The notes beneath the pieces are model-generated. The model did no database searches. It was not told the DNA's origin and worked only from the letters and a program-made list of their open reading frames with translations. 64,000 nucleotides of DNA from an uncultured Holophagaceae bacterium (lineage in GTDB: Bacteria; Acidobacteriota; Holophagae; Holophagales; Holophagaceae), in contig CAIOFF010000007.1 of assembly GCA_903857495.1 (NCBI GenBank), forward strand, positions 30,039 to 94,038. Direction: 5' to 3'. The first letter of the stretch is position 1. Each line of letters opens with the position of its first letter. This document shows positions 1 through 8,588 of this stretch, piece after piece. A program made the translations under genes and the position numbers.

Positions 1-1
1 T

Positions 2-1714
2 CCTTCCGGCGGCGACCCACTGCCCGGGGACCTGGGGCAGGACAGTGTGGGTCAGGCCATCACCGTCTGCCGCTGGCAAAGTCCCGATGTGGCCTGGGTG
101 CTGTGTGAACAGAAGCTCCTGCGCTATACCCGTGTCCCCAACTCGCACAACGCGGGCGGCCCCGGCGCCTGGACGTCCGCCCCCGTGATGCCGGCGGGCT
201 TCTCCCCCACCGGCAAGGTCAAGAAGCGTCCGCCCAGTCCGCCATCCATGCTCGACGCCAAGGTCTGGACCGATATCGCCGTCAATCTGGACCCACCGGT
301 CGGGGCAGGGCAGCCGCCCGCGCAACATGGCGCCCTGGGGGCGCTCTACATTGGCACCGTCGGTGACCCTGACAAGGCGGATGTGGACACGCTGTGGTGG
401 TTCGACGGCACCGACCAGTGGCATCCGACCGGCCTCCGCAAAGACCCGAAGGGCGTCCCGGCACCGGTGACCGCGATCGCCTGCAATCCAGCCTTTCCAG
501 CCGAAGTCTGGGTCGGCACGACGGTCGGTGTCTGGCGTGGCGTGCGGACCGACCACGGGGCCACTCCCCCGACCTGGGCCTGGGAGCAGAAGGTCAATGG
601 CCTGCCCGAGGCCGCGGTGGAGGATCTGGCGATCTTCAGTGACGATGGCCTGGTCCTGCTGCGCGCCGCCATCGCCTCTCGGGGCTTGTGGGAGTTGCGG
701 TTGGATGTCGCCGATGTCCAGGACCTCACCTATGTGCGTGCCCACGATGACGATCTGCGCCACCGGGCAAGGGCTTTCGCCAAGCAGCGCAACCTGGTCA
801 CAGACCGCTCCTGGCACGGCAGCCCCGATGTGCGTCCGCGGACGGCGCCGCAGGCGGTGCCCGCGCCGACCTCACTGCCCTGGCGCCGGAGCACCTTCCC
901 TGGCGCCACCGAGTCGCTGCGGCGCTTCCAGGCTGCGCTCAGGTCCAACACCAAGGATCCCCGCATCGTCGCCAACGGTGTCTGGGATGCCTATTTCAGT
1001 GAAGTGCTGCGTGACCACGGCGCCCCCACGGTGGCGGTCCCGGCGGTGCCGCTGATCCCGGCCCAGAGCCTTGTGCAGATCGACAAGCACTTCTGGGAAC
1101 TGTACATGCAAGGGGATGACGCCATCGCTGAGCCCTGGGGCCTCGGCGTTCCCAGCGAAGCTGACCTGTATGAGCTCACCCCTTCGCTTGTCGAAGGAGA
1201 CCTCGCCAACACATCCTGTTCGCTGCCCCCCAGACCCTCGAAGGTGGATATTGTCGTGCACCACCGCGGCCTGGATGCCCTTGATGGCACCGATGTGCGG
1301 GTGACTCTGCTCAAGTGGATCGATCCGAAACCAAAGAACAAGGCTAAGTGGAATGACCACACCACCTGGTTCAGCGGCAATGTGCCCTGGACCGGTGCAG
1401 TCAACGAGGTGCTCAATTCGGCTGCGGGCACCACCGCGAAAGCGTTTGCAGCTGGCTGGAGCTATGTCGGCACCACCCCAGCCACGCGGCGGAGCACCCT
1501 GGCGGGGCAGACGCTCGATGCCTCGCATTCGGGCGTCGCCACCTTCGACCTCAACCTGACCGGGCTGAAGAAGAACACTGTCGTGCTGCTGGTCGCCGTG
1601 ATCCGGGCAGGCTCCAGCCCCGCCGACGACATTGCCCTCACCGCCTCGACGCTCGAGGAGCTGGCCATGAGCAGCCCCAACGTGGCGGTCCGTTCCGTGC
1701 GGATCGTGACCTGA
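2..1714 (+). CDS. Beta-propeller-like protein, 5' partial
   Basis: The reading frame is open from base 2 with no stop, so the true start probably lies before the window; an internal GTG at 47 gives 555 residues. The N-terminal half has aromatic repeats ending in phrases such as ALYIGT, EVWVGT and GVWRGV, like blades of sialidase/VPS10-type propellers. The last roughly 130 residues resemble a beta-sandwich. I do not recognise a specific family or catalytic residues. It is followed after 38 bp by the astacin-like protease, in the same direction, so the two are probably co-expressed. Role unknown; an extracellular or secreted function is a guess from the neighbour. Confidence 0.7.
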   Translation, partial: PSGGDPLPGDLGQDSVGQAITVCRWQSPDVAWVLCEQKLLRYTRVPNSHNAGGPGAWTSAPVMPAGFSPTGKVKKRPPSPPSMLDAKVWTDIAVNLDPPVGAGQPPAQHGALGALYIGTVGDPDKADVDTLWWFDGTDQWHPTGLRKDPKGVPAPVTAIACNPAFPAEVWVGTTVGVWRGVRTDHGATPPTWAWEQKVNGLPEAAVEDLAIFSDDGLVLLRAAIASRGLWELRLDVADVQDLTYVRAHDDDLRHRARAFAKQRNLVTDRSWHGSPDVRPRTAPQAVPAPTSLPWRRSTFPGATESLRRFQAALRSNTKDPRIVANGVWDAYFSEVLRDHGAPTVAVPAVPLIPAQSLVQIDKHFWELYMQGDDAIAEPWGLGVPSEADLYELTPSLVEGDLANTSCSLPPRPSKVDIVVHHRGLDALDGTDVRVTLLKWIDPKPKNKAKWNDHTTWFSGNVPWTGAVNEVLNSAAGTTAKAFAAGWSYVGTTPATRRSTLAGQTLDASHSGVATFDLNLTGLKKNTVVLLVAVIRAGSSPADDIALTASTLEELAMSSPNVAVRSVRIVT

Positions 1715-1752
1715 AGCCAGGCTATCAGCCCCTCCCCAACCAAGGAGAACCC

Positions 1753-2868
1753 ATGCCCCGCAGCCCCAAGATCTGCTCACCCTACCTACCTGGACTGGTG
1801 AGCCGTGAGGCACCGGCGGCTCGTTCGTCGGATCAGGTGGCCACGGACGAACGAATCGACAACATCCGCGTCCTGCCACTGAGGTCGCCCAGCCATGTCA
1901 GTTCGCATGGTGGCGCGATTTCGCAGCGTGCCGCCGTGGAGCGGATGAAGCTATGGGAAAACGGTCGGCATCTGCGGGTGAAGTTTCTCGATGGAATCCC
2001 CGAGGTGCAGAGCAAGGTCGCGGCCATCGCCAAGGAGTGGGAGGCCGTTGCCAACCTCACCCTGGACTTTGTCACCAGCGGGCCAGCTGAGATTCGGATC
2101 AGCTTTGCCGAGCAGGGCTTTTGCTGGTCGACCGTCGGAACGGATGCGCTGACGGTGGCAGCGGATGCCGCAACCATGAACTATGGCTGGCTCGAACCCA
2201 CCACCTCCCTCCGCGAGTATCAGCGGGTGGTTCGCCACGAGTTCGGTCACGCCCTGGGCATGATCCACGAACACCAGAACCCCGCCGCCCTTGGACAGAT
2301 CCCCTGGGACAAGGAGAAGGTGTACGCCTACTATGCGCAGCAAGGCTGGTCACGGGATGATACCGATTCCAACATCTTCCAGGTGTACAGCGAGGACAGC
2401 ACCAACCACACGACCTTTGATCCGACATCCATCATGGAATACGCCATCCCGGACGCTCTGACCGTGGGTTCCTATTCAATTGGATGGAACACGACCTTCT
2501 CGCCGACCGACATCGAGTTCATGCGCCGCCAGTACCCCAAAGCATCGCCAGGTCTGCTCGAACTGACCATCGGTGGGGCGAGGACCAATGCTGATCTGTC
2601 CACCGGCGGTGAAATCGATACGTATCATTTCGAAGTGGCGGCGGCTGCCACCCACATCATGTCCACCGAGGGCCCAAGCGATACCGTGCTGACCCTGCAT
2701 GGTCCCAACGATCCGGGTGCGGTTCTCGCGTGGGATGACGATCACGGCAAGGGTCTCAATGGCCGCATCGTCCGAAAACTCTCCCCAGGCTCCTACTGGC
2801 TCTCGGTTCGCCACAAAAATCCGGCAGCCACGGGGAGTTATACGATTGGCGTAAAGAAGCAGGGCTGA
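1753..2868 (+). CDS. Astacin-type zinc metalloprotease with C-terminal PPC domain
   Basis: A 371-residue protein. HEFGHALGMIHEH at residues 162-174 is the HExxHxxGxxH(E) zinc site of metzincins, and SIMEY at 226-230 is the Met-turn, typical of astacin (M12A). The last 115 residues match the bacterial pre-peptidase C-terminal (PPC) beta-sandwich (YHFEVAAA, DTVLTLHGP, GSYWLSVRH). No clear Sec signal peptide is visible at the N-terminus, which is odd for a secreted protease; export by another route or a propeptide is possible. AAGGAG lies 6 bases before the ATG. It is probably co-transcribed with the propeller-like gene upstream. Substrate unknown. Confidence 0.88.
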   Translation: MPRSPKICSPYLPGLVSREAPAARSSDQVATDERIDNIRVLPLRSPSHVSSHGGAISQRAAVERMKLWENGRHLRVKFLDGIPEVQSKVAAIAKEWEAVANLTLDFVTSGPAEIRISFAEQGFCWSTVGTDALTVAADAATMNYGWLEPTTSLREYQRVVRHEFGHALGMIHEHQNPAALGQIPWDKEKVYAYYAQQGWSRDDTDSNIFQVYSEDSTNHTTFDPTSIMEYAIPDALTVGSYSIGWNTTFSPTDIEFMRRQYPKASPGLLELTIGGARTNADLSTGGEIDTYHFEVAAAATHIMSTEGPSDTVLTLHGPNDPGAVLAWDDDHGKGLNGRIVRKLSPGSYWLSVRHKNPAATGSYTIGVKKQG

Positions 2869-2928
2869 ATCCACCCCTTCGGCAGTCAACTAGCCAGGTG
2901 CACCTCGCCGAAGAGCCTCCAACATACA

Positions 2929-2976
2929 CTCCCCAACCAGAAGGGCCACCCTGCGGCGGCCCTTCTGGTTGGGGAG
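2929..2976. repeat. Near-perfect palindrome, second copy of the tRNA-Gln hairpin
   Basis: Arms 2929-2950 and 2955-2976 pair at 21 of 22 positions around a CTGC loop. The outer 11 bases match the acceptor 3' strand plus CCA end of tRNA-Gln. It is a diverged copy of the palindrome at 3120-3167: the inner arm has changed (GAAGGGCC against ACAGGGCC) and both strands changed together, so pairing is kept. GAAGGATTC, a piece of the tRNA T-arm, follows at 2977-2985. Confidence 0.8.
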
Positions 2977-3022
2977 GAAGGATTCCCTCCGCGTCACGCG
3001 ACGCATGACGCTCCGGCCGCGC

Positions 3023-3096
3023 GAATGGCTGGCACGCCGCTTGACGGCTGCGGCAGTCCCCGGACTGCCTCGCCTGCGGCTACCTGCCAGCCATTC
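3023..3096. repeat. Nested inverted repeats between the two hairpins
   Basis: GAATGGCTGGCA (3023-3034) is mirrored by TGCCAGCCATTC (3085-3096). Inside, GGCAGTCC (3052-3059) and GGACTGCC (3062-3069) form a tight hairpin. No convincing gene lies in 2869-3156; the whole stretch is palindromic sequence related to the adjacent tRNA. Confidence 0.75.
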
Positions 3097-3119
3097 AGCG
3101 ACTTCGAATCCTTCAGGCG

Positions 3120-3167
3120 CTCCCCAACCAACAGGGCCACCCTGCGGTGGCCCTGTTGGTTGGGGAG
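3120..3167 (-). terminator. 22-bp hairpin overlapping the 3' end of tRNA-Gln
   Basis: Arms 3120-3141 and 3146-3167 are perfectly complementary around a 4-base loop. The inner 11 bp (ACAGGGCCACC with its complement) would act as the terminator stem for the tRNA on the minus strand, though there is no strong T-run. The outer 11 bp are the tRNA's own acceptor 3' strand and CCA. TTCGAATCCTTC at 3103-3114 mirrors the T-arm segment 3168-3179, extending the pairing past a 5-base bulge. Confidence 0.7.
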
Positions 3168-3231
3168 GAAGGATTCGAACCCTCGGTACGCAGGATCAAA
3201 ACCTGCTGCCTTACCACTTGGCTACTCCCCA
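3157..3231 (-). tRNA. tRNA-Gln (anticodon UUG)
   Basis: Read on the minus strand, the 75-base gene has acceptor arms TGGGGAG/CTCCCCA, D-arm GCCAAGTGGTAAGGC, anticodon stem CAGG with loop containing TTG, T-arm GGGTTCGAATCC, and an encoded CCA. It aligns well with E. coli tRNA-Gln. Its 3' end is shared with the long palindrome immediately downstream. Confidence 0.96.
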
Positions 3232-3301
3232 GGCGGAAAGGCAAGGATAGCCTGGGTCCGGGTTCGGCCCAAGGGGCAGGGCGGCGGGTTCACCGGCCGA
3301 C

Positions 3302-3661
3302 TCAGCTGCTGGACTTGGGCGTGAAGCCGAACTCCGCGACGCCGAGGAGGTCGGGGCGCACCTCGTTGGCCTCCTCGCGCTCGATGCGGCTGATGGCGCG
3401 GCGGCCGGTGGCGGTCTCGTAGGCCAGCAGGACCTTGGTCTCGAGCTCTTCGCGGAGGGGGTTGTTCAGGGGGTAGGCGATATCCTTGAAGCTGCCGTCC
3501 CGCTTGCGGCGGCTGGGCATGGCCACGAAGAACCCGTCCTCGCCTTCCACCACGCGCAGGTCGCCCACCAGGAAGCAGTCGTCGAAGACCAGGGCCGCGA
3601 AGGCCCGCAGCTTGTCGTCGCCCTCGACCTTGGTGATGCGGATGTCGGTGATGTTGAGCAT
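3302..3661 (-). CDS. spoVG: SpoVG family protein
   Basis: The 119-residue protein begins MLNITDIRITKV and carries the SpoVG hallmarks: FDDCFLVGDLRVVEGEDGFFVAMPSRR in the first half and a DIAYPLNNPLREELE segment after it. SpoVG proteins bind nucleic acid and act in septation and cell-surface regulation in Firmicutes; in Acidobacteriota the role is not defined. An open frame continues upstream, but the ATG at 3661 starts the conserved domain. It lies 47 bp after the YfiH-like gene and may share its transcript. The C-terminus is extended by about 20 residues over the core fold. Confidence 0.9.
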   Translation of the reverse strand: MLNITDIRITKVEGDDKLRAFAALVFDDCFLVGDLRVVEGEDGFFVAMPSRRKRDGSFKDIAYPLNNPLREELETKVLLAYETATGRRAISRIEREEANEVRPDLLGVAEFGFTPKSSS

Positions 3662-3708
3662 GGTGAGTCCCTGTGGCAGTCCATCAGGATACCCGGCATC
3701 GCTGACGC

Positions 3709-4374
3709 TCACCTGATCTCGACCCAGCCCCACTGGCGACCTTCGGTGTCGCCGCGGCGGTAGGAGTAGAGCAGGTCGGGGCGGCAGACGGTGCAGAGGG
3801 GGACGCTGCCGTCCCGGGTCGCGTCCAGACCCAGGTCCAGGGCCTGGGCCCGCAGGAAGCCGTGGAGGTCTAGGTGGGGCTTGCCAGTAGGGCCGGTGGA
3901 CTGGAGGTCCTCCCGCCAGGCAGGATCCTGCCGCGCGGCCTCGATCACCTCGGGGCCCACCTCGAAGTGGCAGGCCAGGATGGCGGGACCGAAGGCCCAG
4001 GCCAGGGTCGCCGGAGCGCCGCCCAGGGCGCGGAAGCGGGCCACGCCGCGCCGGAGGATGCCGCCGCCGGGTTCGGGATCGCCGAAGCCCGTGGCGCCGC
4101 GCCAGCCTGCATGGAGGGCGGCCACCCAGGGGGTGCCGCCAGGCAGGGGACCCGCCAGCAGGATGGGCACACAGTCCGCCACCCGCACGCCGATGCGCTG
4201 GCCCGGTCGGGTGGACCAGAGGCCATCGGCATCCACCACCGCGGCACCCGCTTCCACCACGCCGCAGCGGTGCACCTGGTTGAGGCGGCGAAGGGGCAGC
4301 TCCTCGCCTTCGTCCAGGCGGGTGGAGAAGCCCCAGCTCAGGGGGAAGGGTGGCTCGATGCTGGGGGTCAGCAC
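3709..4374 (-). CDS. YfiH/LACC1-family multicopper polyphenol oxidase or purine nucleoside phosphorylase
   Basis: About 221 residues from the GTG at 4374; a longer ATG form from 4413 would overlap the upstream gene by 34 bases and has no ribosome site. Conserved segments are LNQVHRCGVV, RVADCVPILLAG and VAALHAGWRG, which give the Cys/His ligand set of the DUF152 (laccase-like) fold. Members have been shown to act on purine nucleosides, and E. coli YfiH is linked to cell-wall precursor quality control. Placement right after a peptidoglycan peptidase fits that envelope link. The exact substrate is not readable from the sequence. Confidence 0.88.
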   Translation of the reverse strand: MLTPSIEPPFPLSWGFSTRLDEGEELPLRRLNQVHRCGVVEAGAAVVDADGLWSTRPGQRIGVRVADCVPILLAGPLPGGTPWVAALHAGWRGATGFGDPEPGGGILRRGVARFRALGGAPATLAWAFGPAILACHFEVGPEVIEAARQDPAWREDLQSTGPTGKPHLDLHGFLRAQALDLGLDATRDGSVPLCTVCRPDLLYSYRRGDTEGRQWGWVEIR

Positions 4375-4379
4375 AGGAT

Positions 4380-5219
4380 TCAGCCTTTGGGGCCGAGGCG
4401 GGCTTCCAGCCACTGCTTGATGCGGTTGGCATCCCCCAGGCGCGTGTACTTGCCCCAGGAGTCCAGCAGGATGATCAGCACGGGGCGGTTGGCCAGGCTG
4501 GCCTGCATGACGAGGCAGCGGCCAGCCTCCTCGATGTAGCCGGTCTTGGAGAGCCCGATGGTCCAGCGCGGGTTGCGCACCAGCGCGTTGGTGTTGGGGA
4601 ACTGGATCTGGCGTCGGCCGGCCTGGATGGTGGTGTCCGGACGGGTGGTGAAGTCGCGGATCTCGGGGTAGTGGTAGGCGGCTTCCAGGATGCGGGCCAG
4701 GTCATGGGCCGTGGCCACGTTGGCGCTGGAGAGGCCGGACGGATCGACGAAGCGGGCGCCCACCAGACCCAGGGCCTTGGCCTTGGCGTTCATGGCCTGG
4801 ACGAAGGCCGAGAGACCACCAGGGAAGGTGCGGCCGAGGGCGTGGGCAGCGCGGTTCTCGGAGGCCAGCAGCGCCAATAGGAGGACCTGCTCCCGGGGCA
4901 GCCGCGTGCCCACGGGCAGCCGCGACTTGCTGTGCCGCAGCTCGTCCTTGTCATCCTTGCTGATGGTGAGGGTCTCCTGCGGATCCAGGTGGGCATCCAG
5001 CAGCACCATGGCGGTCATGAGCTTGGTGATGGAGGCGATGGGCAGCACGGCGCCGGCCTGCTTCTCAACCAGGGTCTGGCCGGTGGCCTGGTCCAGGACC
5101 AGGGCCGAGGCCGACTTCAGCAGCAGCTGGCCCCCGTGGGCGCGGGGAGAGGCGGCCTGGAGGAAACTGATCCCCGCCAGGGCCAAACCGCAGGTCCGCA
5201 CTCCCAGGTTGAACGTCAT
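4380..5219 (-). CDS. pbpG: D-alanyl-D-alanine carboxypeptidase/endopeptidase, S11 family (PBP7-like)
   Basis: A 279-residue penicillin-binding protein with an N-terminal hydrophobic export signal. The three active-site motifs are present: SITK (S63-K66), SEN in LLALLASENRAAHAL, and KTG in GLSKTGYIEEAG. The short length without a C-terminal membrane anchor matches PBP7/PbpG rather than DacA/C. It would trim or hydrolyse peptidoglycan cross-bridges in the periplasm. First gene of a probable three-gene minus-strand unit with the YfiH-like gene and spoVG. The gene symbol is by similarity only. Confidence 0.9.
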   Translation of the reverse strand: MTFNLGVRTCGLALAGISFLQAASPRAHGGQLLLKSASALVLDQATGQTLVEKQAGAVLPIASITKLMTAMVLLDAHLDPQETLTISKDDKDELRHSKSRLPVGTRLPREQVLLLALLASENRAAHALGRTFPGGLSAFVQAMNAKAKALGLVGARFVDPSGLSSANVATAHDLARILEAAYHYPEIRDFTTRPDTTIQAGRRQIQFPNTNALVRNPRWTIGLSKTGYIEEAGRCLVMQASLANRPVLIILLDSWGKYTRLGDANRIKQWLEARLGPKG

Positions 5220-5425
5220 GCCGACTCCGGAAAAAAAGCAGGTTGTTGTCTTTCCCAGTCTATCGGAGCTGATGGGAAAAAACCCAAGGGGATCTGTAGA
5301 AAACCTACGCCGGGGCCGTCACGCAGCCTTTTAGCCAAGGTGCGGAGAGGATGATGAACGCTTAGCAAGGCCACAACTCTCGTTCGGTTTCGCCTTGGAC
5401 AGGGGTCTTGTGATCTCCGCCTCAA

Positions 5426-5461
5426 GCCTGACTCCTCGGGGCGCCCCCAGGAGCGTCAGGC
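5426..5461 (-). terminator. Candidate terminator hairpin at the end of the chemoreceptor gene
   Basis: GCCTGAC (5426-5432) pairs with GTCAGGC (5455-5461), and TCCT/AGGA and GGGGC/GCCCC continue the stem. It overlaps the chemoreceptor stop codon and has no T-run, so its strength as a terminator is uncertain. Confidence 0.45.
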
Positions 5462-7453
5462 GTGGATCTTGTAGCCTTTCATCCCGTTCGAAAGCTCATC
5501 TGCCAACCTCGCCAGATCGGTGGCTGTGCGTGCGAACTCCAGGACCGCTCCCGCCAGTTCCTTGGAGGCGGAGGCGTTGAAGGAGACGGCCTGGGAGGTC
5601 TGTTCGACCTGGGCCGCGACCCCCACGCTGGTCATGGTCTGGGACTGGGTAATGGAGAAGATCCTGCCGACATGCTCGGCCGTGGCCTGGGTCTGGTCCC
5701 GGATGCTTCCCAGGGCGTCCGTGACGGAACTCACCGTGCCTTCTCCCATGCTGACGGCCTCGCGGCTGGTGACGATGAACTGGCCGATCTCCTTGGTGGC
5801 CGTCGCTGAACGCTCGGCGAGTTTCCGGACCTCATCGGCAACCACCGCAAAGCCCTTGCCCTGGGCCCCGGCCTTGGCAGCCTCGATGGCCGCGTTCAGG
5901 GACAGCAGGTTGGTCTGCCGGGCGATGTCCTGAATGGCCGAGACAGCCGTGAGCATCTGTTCGGTATTCCTCCGGATCTCCACCATCGAGGAGAGGATCT
6001 CGCCACGCGCAGCCTCTCCTTTGGCCACCAGCTCGACCGAAGTGGAGGCCTCCCGCTGCACCGATTCCACCAGCGTTGCCACGGACCCTATGGATTCCCG
6101 CAGGTCCTGCACGCCGCGGGCCATCGACTCGTTGGAGGTCTGCTGCTCTGTCACCGTCTGGGAGATGGACTGAGCTGTCCGGGACACTTCCTCAGCGGAG
6201 GACGAGAGCTCCTCTGAGGCCGCCGCCAGCTGCGTCGAAACACCCACGAAGTTGCTGAATACCCTCTGGAACCGCCCAGCCATGTCATTGAAGGCCAGAG
6301 CCAGCACGGCAACCTCATCCCGGGATTCCACCTTCACCCGCGCCGTCAGGTCCCCCTTCTCGATGGATGAGGCCAGCCCGATGAGACTCGAGAAGGCCCG
6401 CTGCATGCTCTTGTAGAAGGCCATGAAGAAGTAGGCGCAGAGCAACACGCCGAGGATGGCGATGGTCAGATCGCGATACTCGACCATCTGTCGGGTGTGG
6501 ATGCGGGTGGTCAGGAGATCGGTCAGGACGCTGGCGGCGTTGTCATAAAGCAGGTAGCCGGTTTTCCTGATCGGGTCGCAGAGCCCCTTCAGTTCCGCCT
6601 GGTTCGCGTTGAGGGTGGCTCCGGCCACGTGATCGCGCAGGTAGGTGAGAAGGTCATCCAGCTGCCCCCCAAAAGCCTTGACCTGCGCGCCGAGCCGCTC
6701 CTTGACCATGGGCGTGCTGAAGGCCTTGACGTCCCGTACGTCATCCCGCAGGCCATCAAGCAGCCCCTGGATCTGACCCGAGAACACCACGATCTGGGTC
6801 TTCTCGGCGGGTCCGAGGCTGCGCTCCCGACAGGCCTTGTCGGCGATGAGCCGAGACTGGCTAACCAGGTATTGGATCTGGAGCAGCTTACCCAGCAGGA
6901 GGTCCACGGTGTAGTAGCTGTCAATATCCGGGTCCAGGATCAAGTTGCTGGTGTCCCCGACCTTGCTGTTGAGGGTCAAGAGGCCATCCAGGAAGGCTTG
7001 GAGGGCTGCGGCACCTTTTCCCCCCGGCCCGGCGGCCGAGGCGGCTTGCCACTGCTCCCGCAGAGGCTTGAAGGCCTCTGCCGTCTGCAGTCCTGCCCCC
7101 AGTCGGGTGTCCATGGCGATCAACTGGTCGAAGCTCTGGCTAGCAGCGCGATGGATTTCGGCCAGATTTCCGGTCTCTGGCAGGACCGTCGCCTCGTGGG
7201 CCAGGCCCCCCTGCTCAAACAGGTTCCGGACACTGCGGAGATACTCCACCCCCAGGCGCTCCTGTTCGGCGAAGGTGATCACTTCCTGCTGGGAGCGAAC
7301 CATCTCGAAGGTGAGCCAGCCGAGGCTGGCCACAACAACGACCCCTATCAGGGCGAACTTGCCCGGGAGCCGCAGCTTTTCCATGAGGTTCATGCCGGGC
7401 TTGAAGAGGCTGTTTTTCGGGCTCAAGGGAGGCTCCCCCACAGGCTGGTACAA
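5456..7453 (-). CDS. Methyl-accepting chemotaxis protein
   Basis: Up to 665 residues. One membrane helix near the start ([18 protein letters not shown]), a helical periplasmic sensor of about 270 residues, a second helix ([18 protein letters not shown]), a HAMP linker, then a full MCP signalling domain with the hairpin tip [21 protein letters not shown] and [12 protein letters not shown]. It should signal through CheW/CheA; the ligand is unknown. Start choice is open: ATG 7453 has no ribosome site, TTG 7426 has GGAG six bases before it, and ATG 7393 starts just before the first helix. The AT-rich stretch 7454-7560 upstream is the likely promoter region. No che genes are nearby. Confidence 0.93.
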   Translation of the reverse strand: MYQPVGEPPLSPKNSLFKPGMNLMEKLRLPGKFALIGVVVVASLGWLTFEMVRSQQEVITFAEQERLGVEYLRSVRNLFEQGGLAHEATVLPETGNLAEIHRAASQSFDQLIAMDTRLGAGLQTAEAFKPLREQWQAASAAGPGGKGAAALQAFLDGLLTLNSKVGDTSNLILDPDIDSYYTVDLLLGKLLQIQYLVSQSRLIADKACRERSLGPAEKTQIVVFSGQIQGLLDGLRDDVRDVKAFSTPMVKERLGAQVKAFGGQLDDLLTYLRDHVAGATLNANQAELKGLCDPIRKTGYLLYDNAASVLTDLLTTRIHTRQMVEYRDLTIAILGVLLCAYFFMAFYKSMQRAFSSLIGLASSIEKGDLTARVKVESRDEVAVLALAFNDMAGRFQRVFSNFVGVSTQLAAASEELSSSAEEVSRTAQSISQTVTEQQTSNESMARGVQDLRESIGSVATLVESVQREASTSVELVAKGEAARGEILSSMVEIRRNTEQMLTAVSAIQDIARQTNLLSLNAAIEAAKAGAQGKGFAVVADEVRKLAERSATATKEIGQFIVTSREAVSMGEGTVSSVTDALGSIRDQTQATAEHVGRIFSITQSQTMTSVGVAAQVEQTSQAVSFNASASKELAGAVLEFARTATDLARLADELSNGMKGYKIHA

Positions 7454-7691
7454 GGCGGGTAATAATGGATAATCTGATAATTTAAGACTAATAGAATGAA
7501 ATGCTTGCGCAATAATTCATCGCTGGCCCGTGACCCAATGGGCCGTTCGAGCTGAAAGATCCCTGGGAACCTGCAACGATTCGCTCTGAGCCTTAACGGC
7601 AATAGCCCACCCATCATTAGGATCAATCGGGTTGATTATGGCCTGACGAGGCTGGGGCCGACTTCGGTGTTCAGGAGTCTTTTGGCTTTGC

Positions 7692-8588
7692 CTAGGGCCA
7701 GAGCATCGCCAGCAGGCTGAGGTCGGTGACGGCCCAGGCGCCCAGGCCCCAGTACATGCCCTGCTCGTGCTGATGATCCGTCCACGTGCGCCAGCCCCGC
7801 AGCCAGGGCACCAGCACCGCCAGCCAGCCGAAGAGGGAGAGGCCCAGCGCCAGCGGCGGGCGGCCCGTGGTCTTCACGGCGGCGATAAAGCAGACGTGGG
7901 CCAGCAGGGCTGCCAGCAGCGCCAGCATCAGGCTGCGGCCAACGCCCACCTTGATCACGAGGGTGCGGTCGCCACGGCGGCTGTCCTCGGCCACCTGGTA
8001 GATCTGGGTCATGGGATAGAGCGTGGCGAAGAGGAGGCCGAAACCCAGGGAGGCGAGCAGGACACCGGGGGTGAACGCGCGGCCGGTCAGCGCCCAGCCG
8101 CCCAGGGGGGTGAGGAGGCCGAAACCGACGCAGTTGATGAGCAGGTCCCAGCCGGCCCGAGCCTTGAGCCGCGCGGGCGGGACGGAATAGAGCACGCTCA
8201 TGACCACGCAGGCCAGGTTGATGAGGGCGAAGGGCAGGGGCAGCAGGAAACCCAGCAGGGCCGAGGCCACCAGCAGCACCGAGGCGAAGGGCGCCAAATA
8301 GGTCGGGGGCTTGGGCGGCGCCTTGAGGTAGCCGATGTCCCCCTCGTCCTGGTCGTAGGCGCTGTTGATCGCCAGAGTCCCGCCGTTCAGCAGGGCCACG
8401 TAGACCAGCCAGCCCAGCAGGGCGGGGCCGGGACGGAGGCCCCAGCCCGCCGCCATCAGCGTGCCCAGGAGGAAGTGGGCGGTCATGATGGGCCACTCCA
8501 GGGGCCGCAGGTGCAGCAGGTAGGGCATGAGCCGGGGGCCGACGAGCCCCTCGAAGAACTGGCGCACCGGGAAGCGGGGGTCGTTCAT
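7692..8588 (-). CDS. UbiA-family prenyltransferase
   Basis: A 298-residue polytopic membrane protein with the two aspartate-rich motifs of UbiA enzymes: NSAYDQDEGD in the first half and YQVAEDSRRGDRT in the second, separated by hydrophobic helices. These bind Mg-prenyl diphosphate and transfer the chain to an aromatic or other acceptor. Which acceptor cannot be told: quinone genes are absent here. It overlaps the DUF116 gene by 4 bases, so the two are translationally coupled at the end of the long hfq-to-ubiA run. Confidence 0.88.
   Translation of the reverse strand: MNDPRFPVRQFFEGLVGPRLMPYLLHLRPLEWPIMTAHFLLGTLMAAGWGLRPGPALLGWLVYVALLNGGTLAINSAYDQDEGDIGYLKAPPKPPTYLAPFASVLLVASALLGFLLPLPFALINLACVVMSVLYSVPPARLKARAGWDLLINCVGFGLLTPLGGWALTGRAFTPGVLLASLGFGLLFATLYPMTQIYQVAEDSRRGDRTLVIKVGVGRSLMLALLAALLAHVCFIAAVKTTGRPPLALGLSLFGWLAVLVPWLRGWRTWTDHQHEQGMYWGLGAWAVTDLSLLAMLWP

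Noticed and set aside
2969..3422. Open frames on the plus strand reading GWGGRIRTLGTQDQNLLPYHLATP and similar
   Set aside because: These are the reverse complement of tRNA-Gln; such peptides are well-known artefacts of reading through tRNA genes.
5220..5455. Possible riboswitch (c-di-GMP-like) in the gap before the PBP7-like gene
   Set aside because: Some short GGCTAAAAGG-type motifs occur on the minus strand, but the required conserved tetraloop/receptor segments could not be placed.
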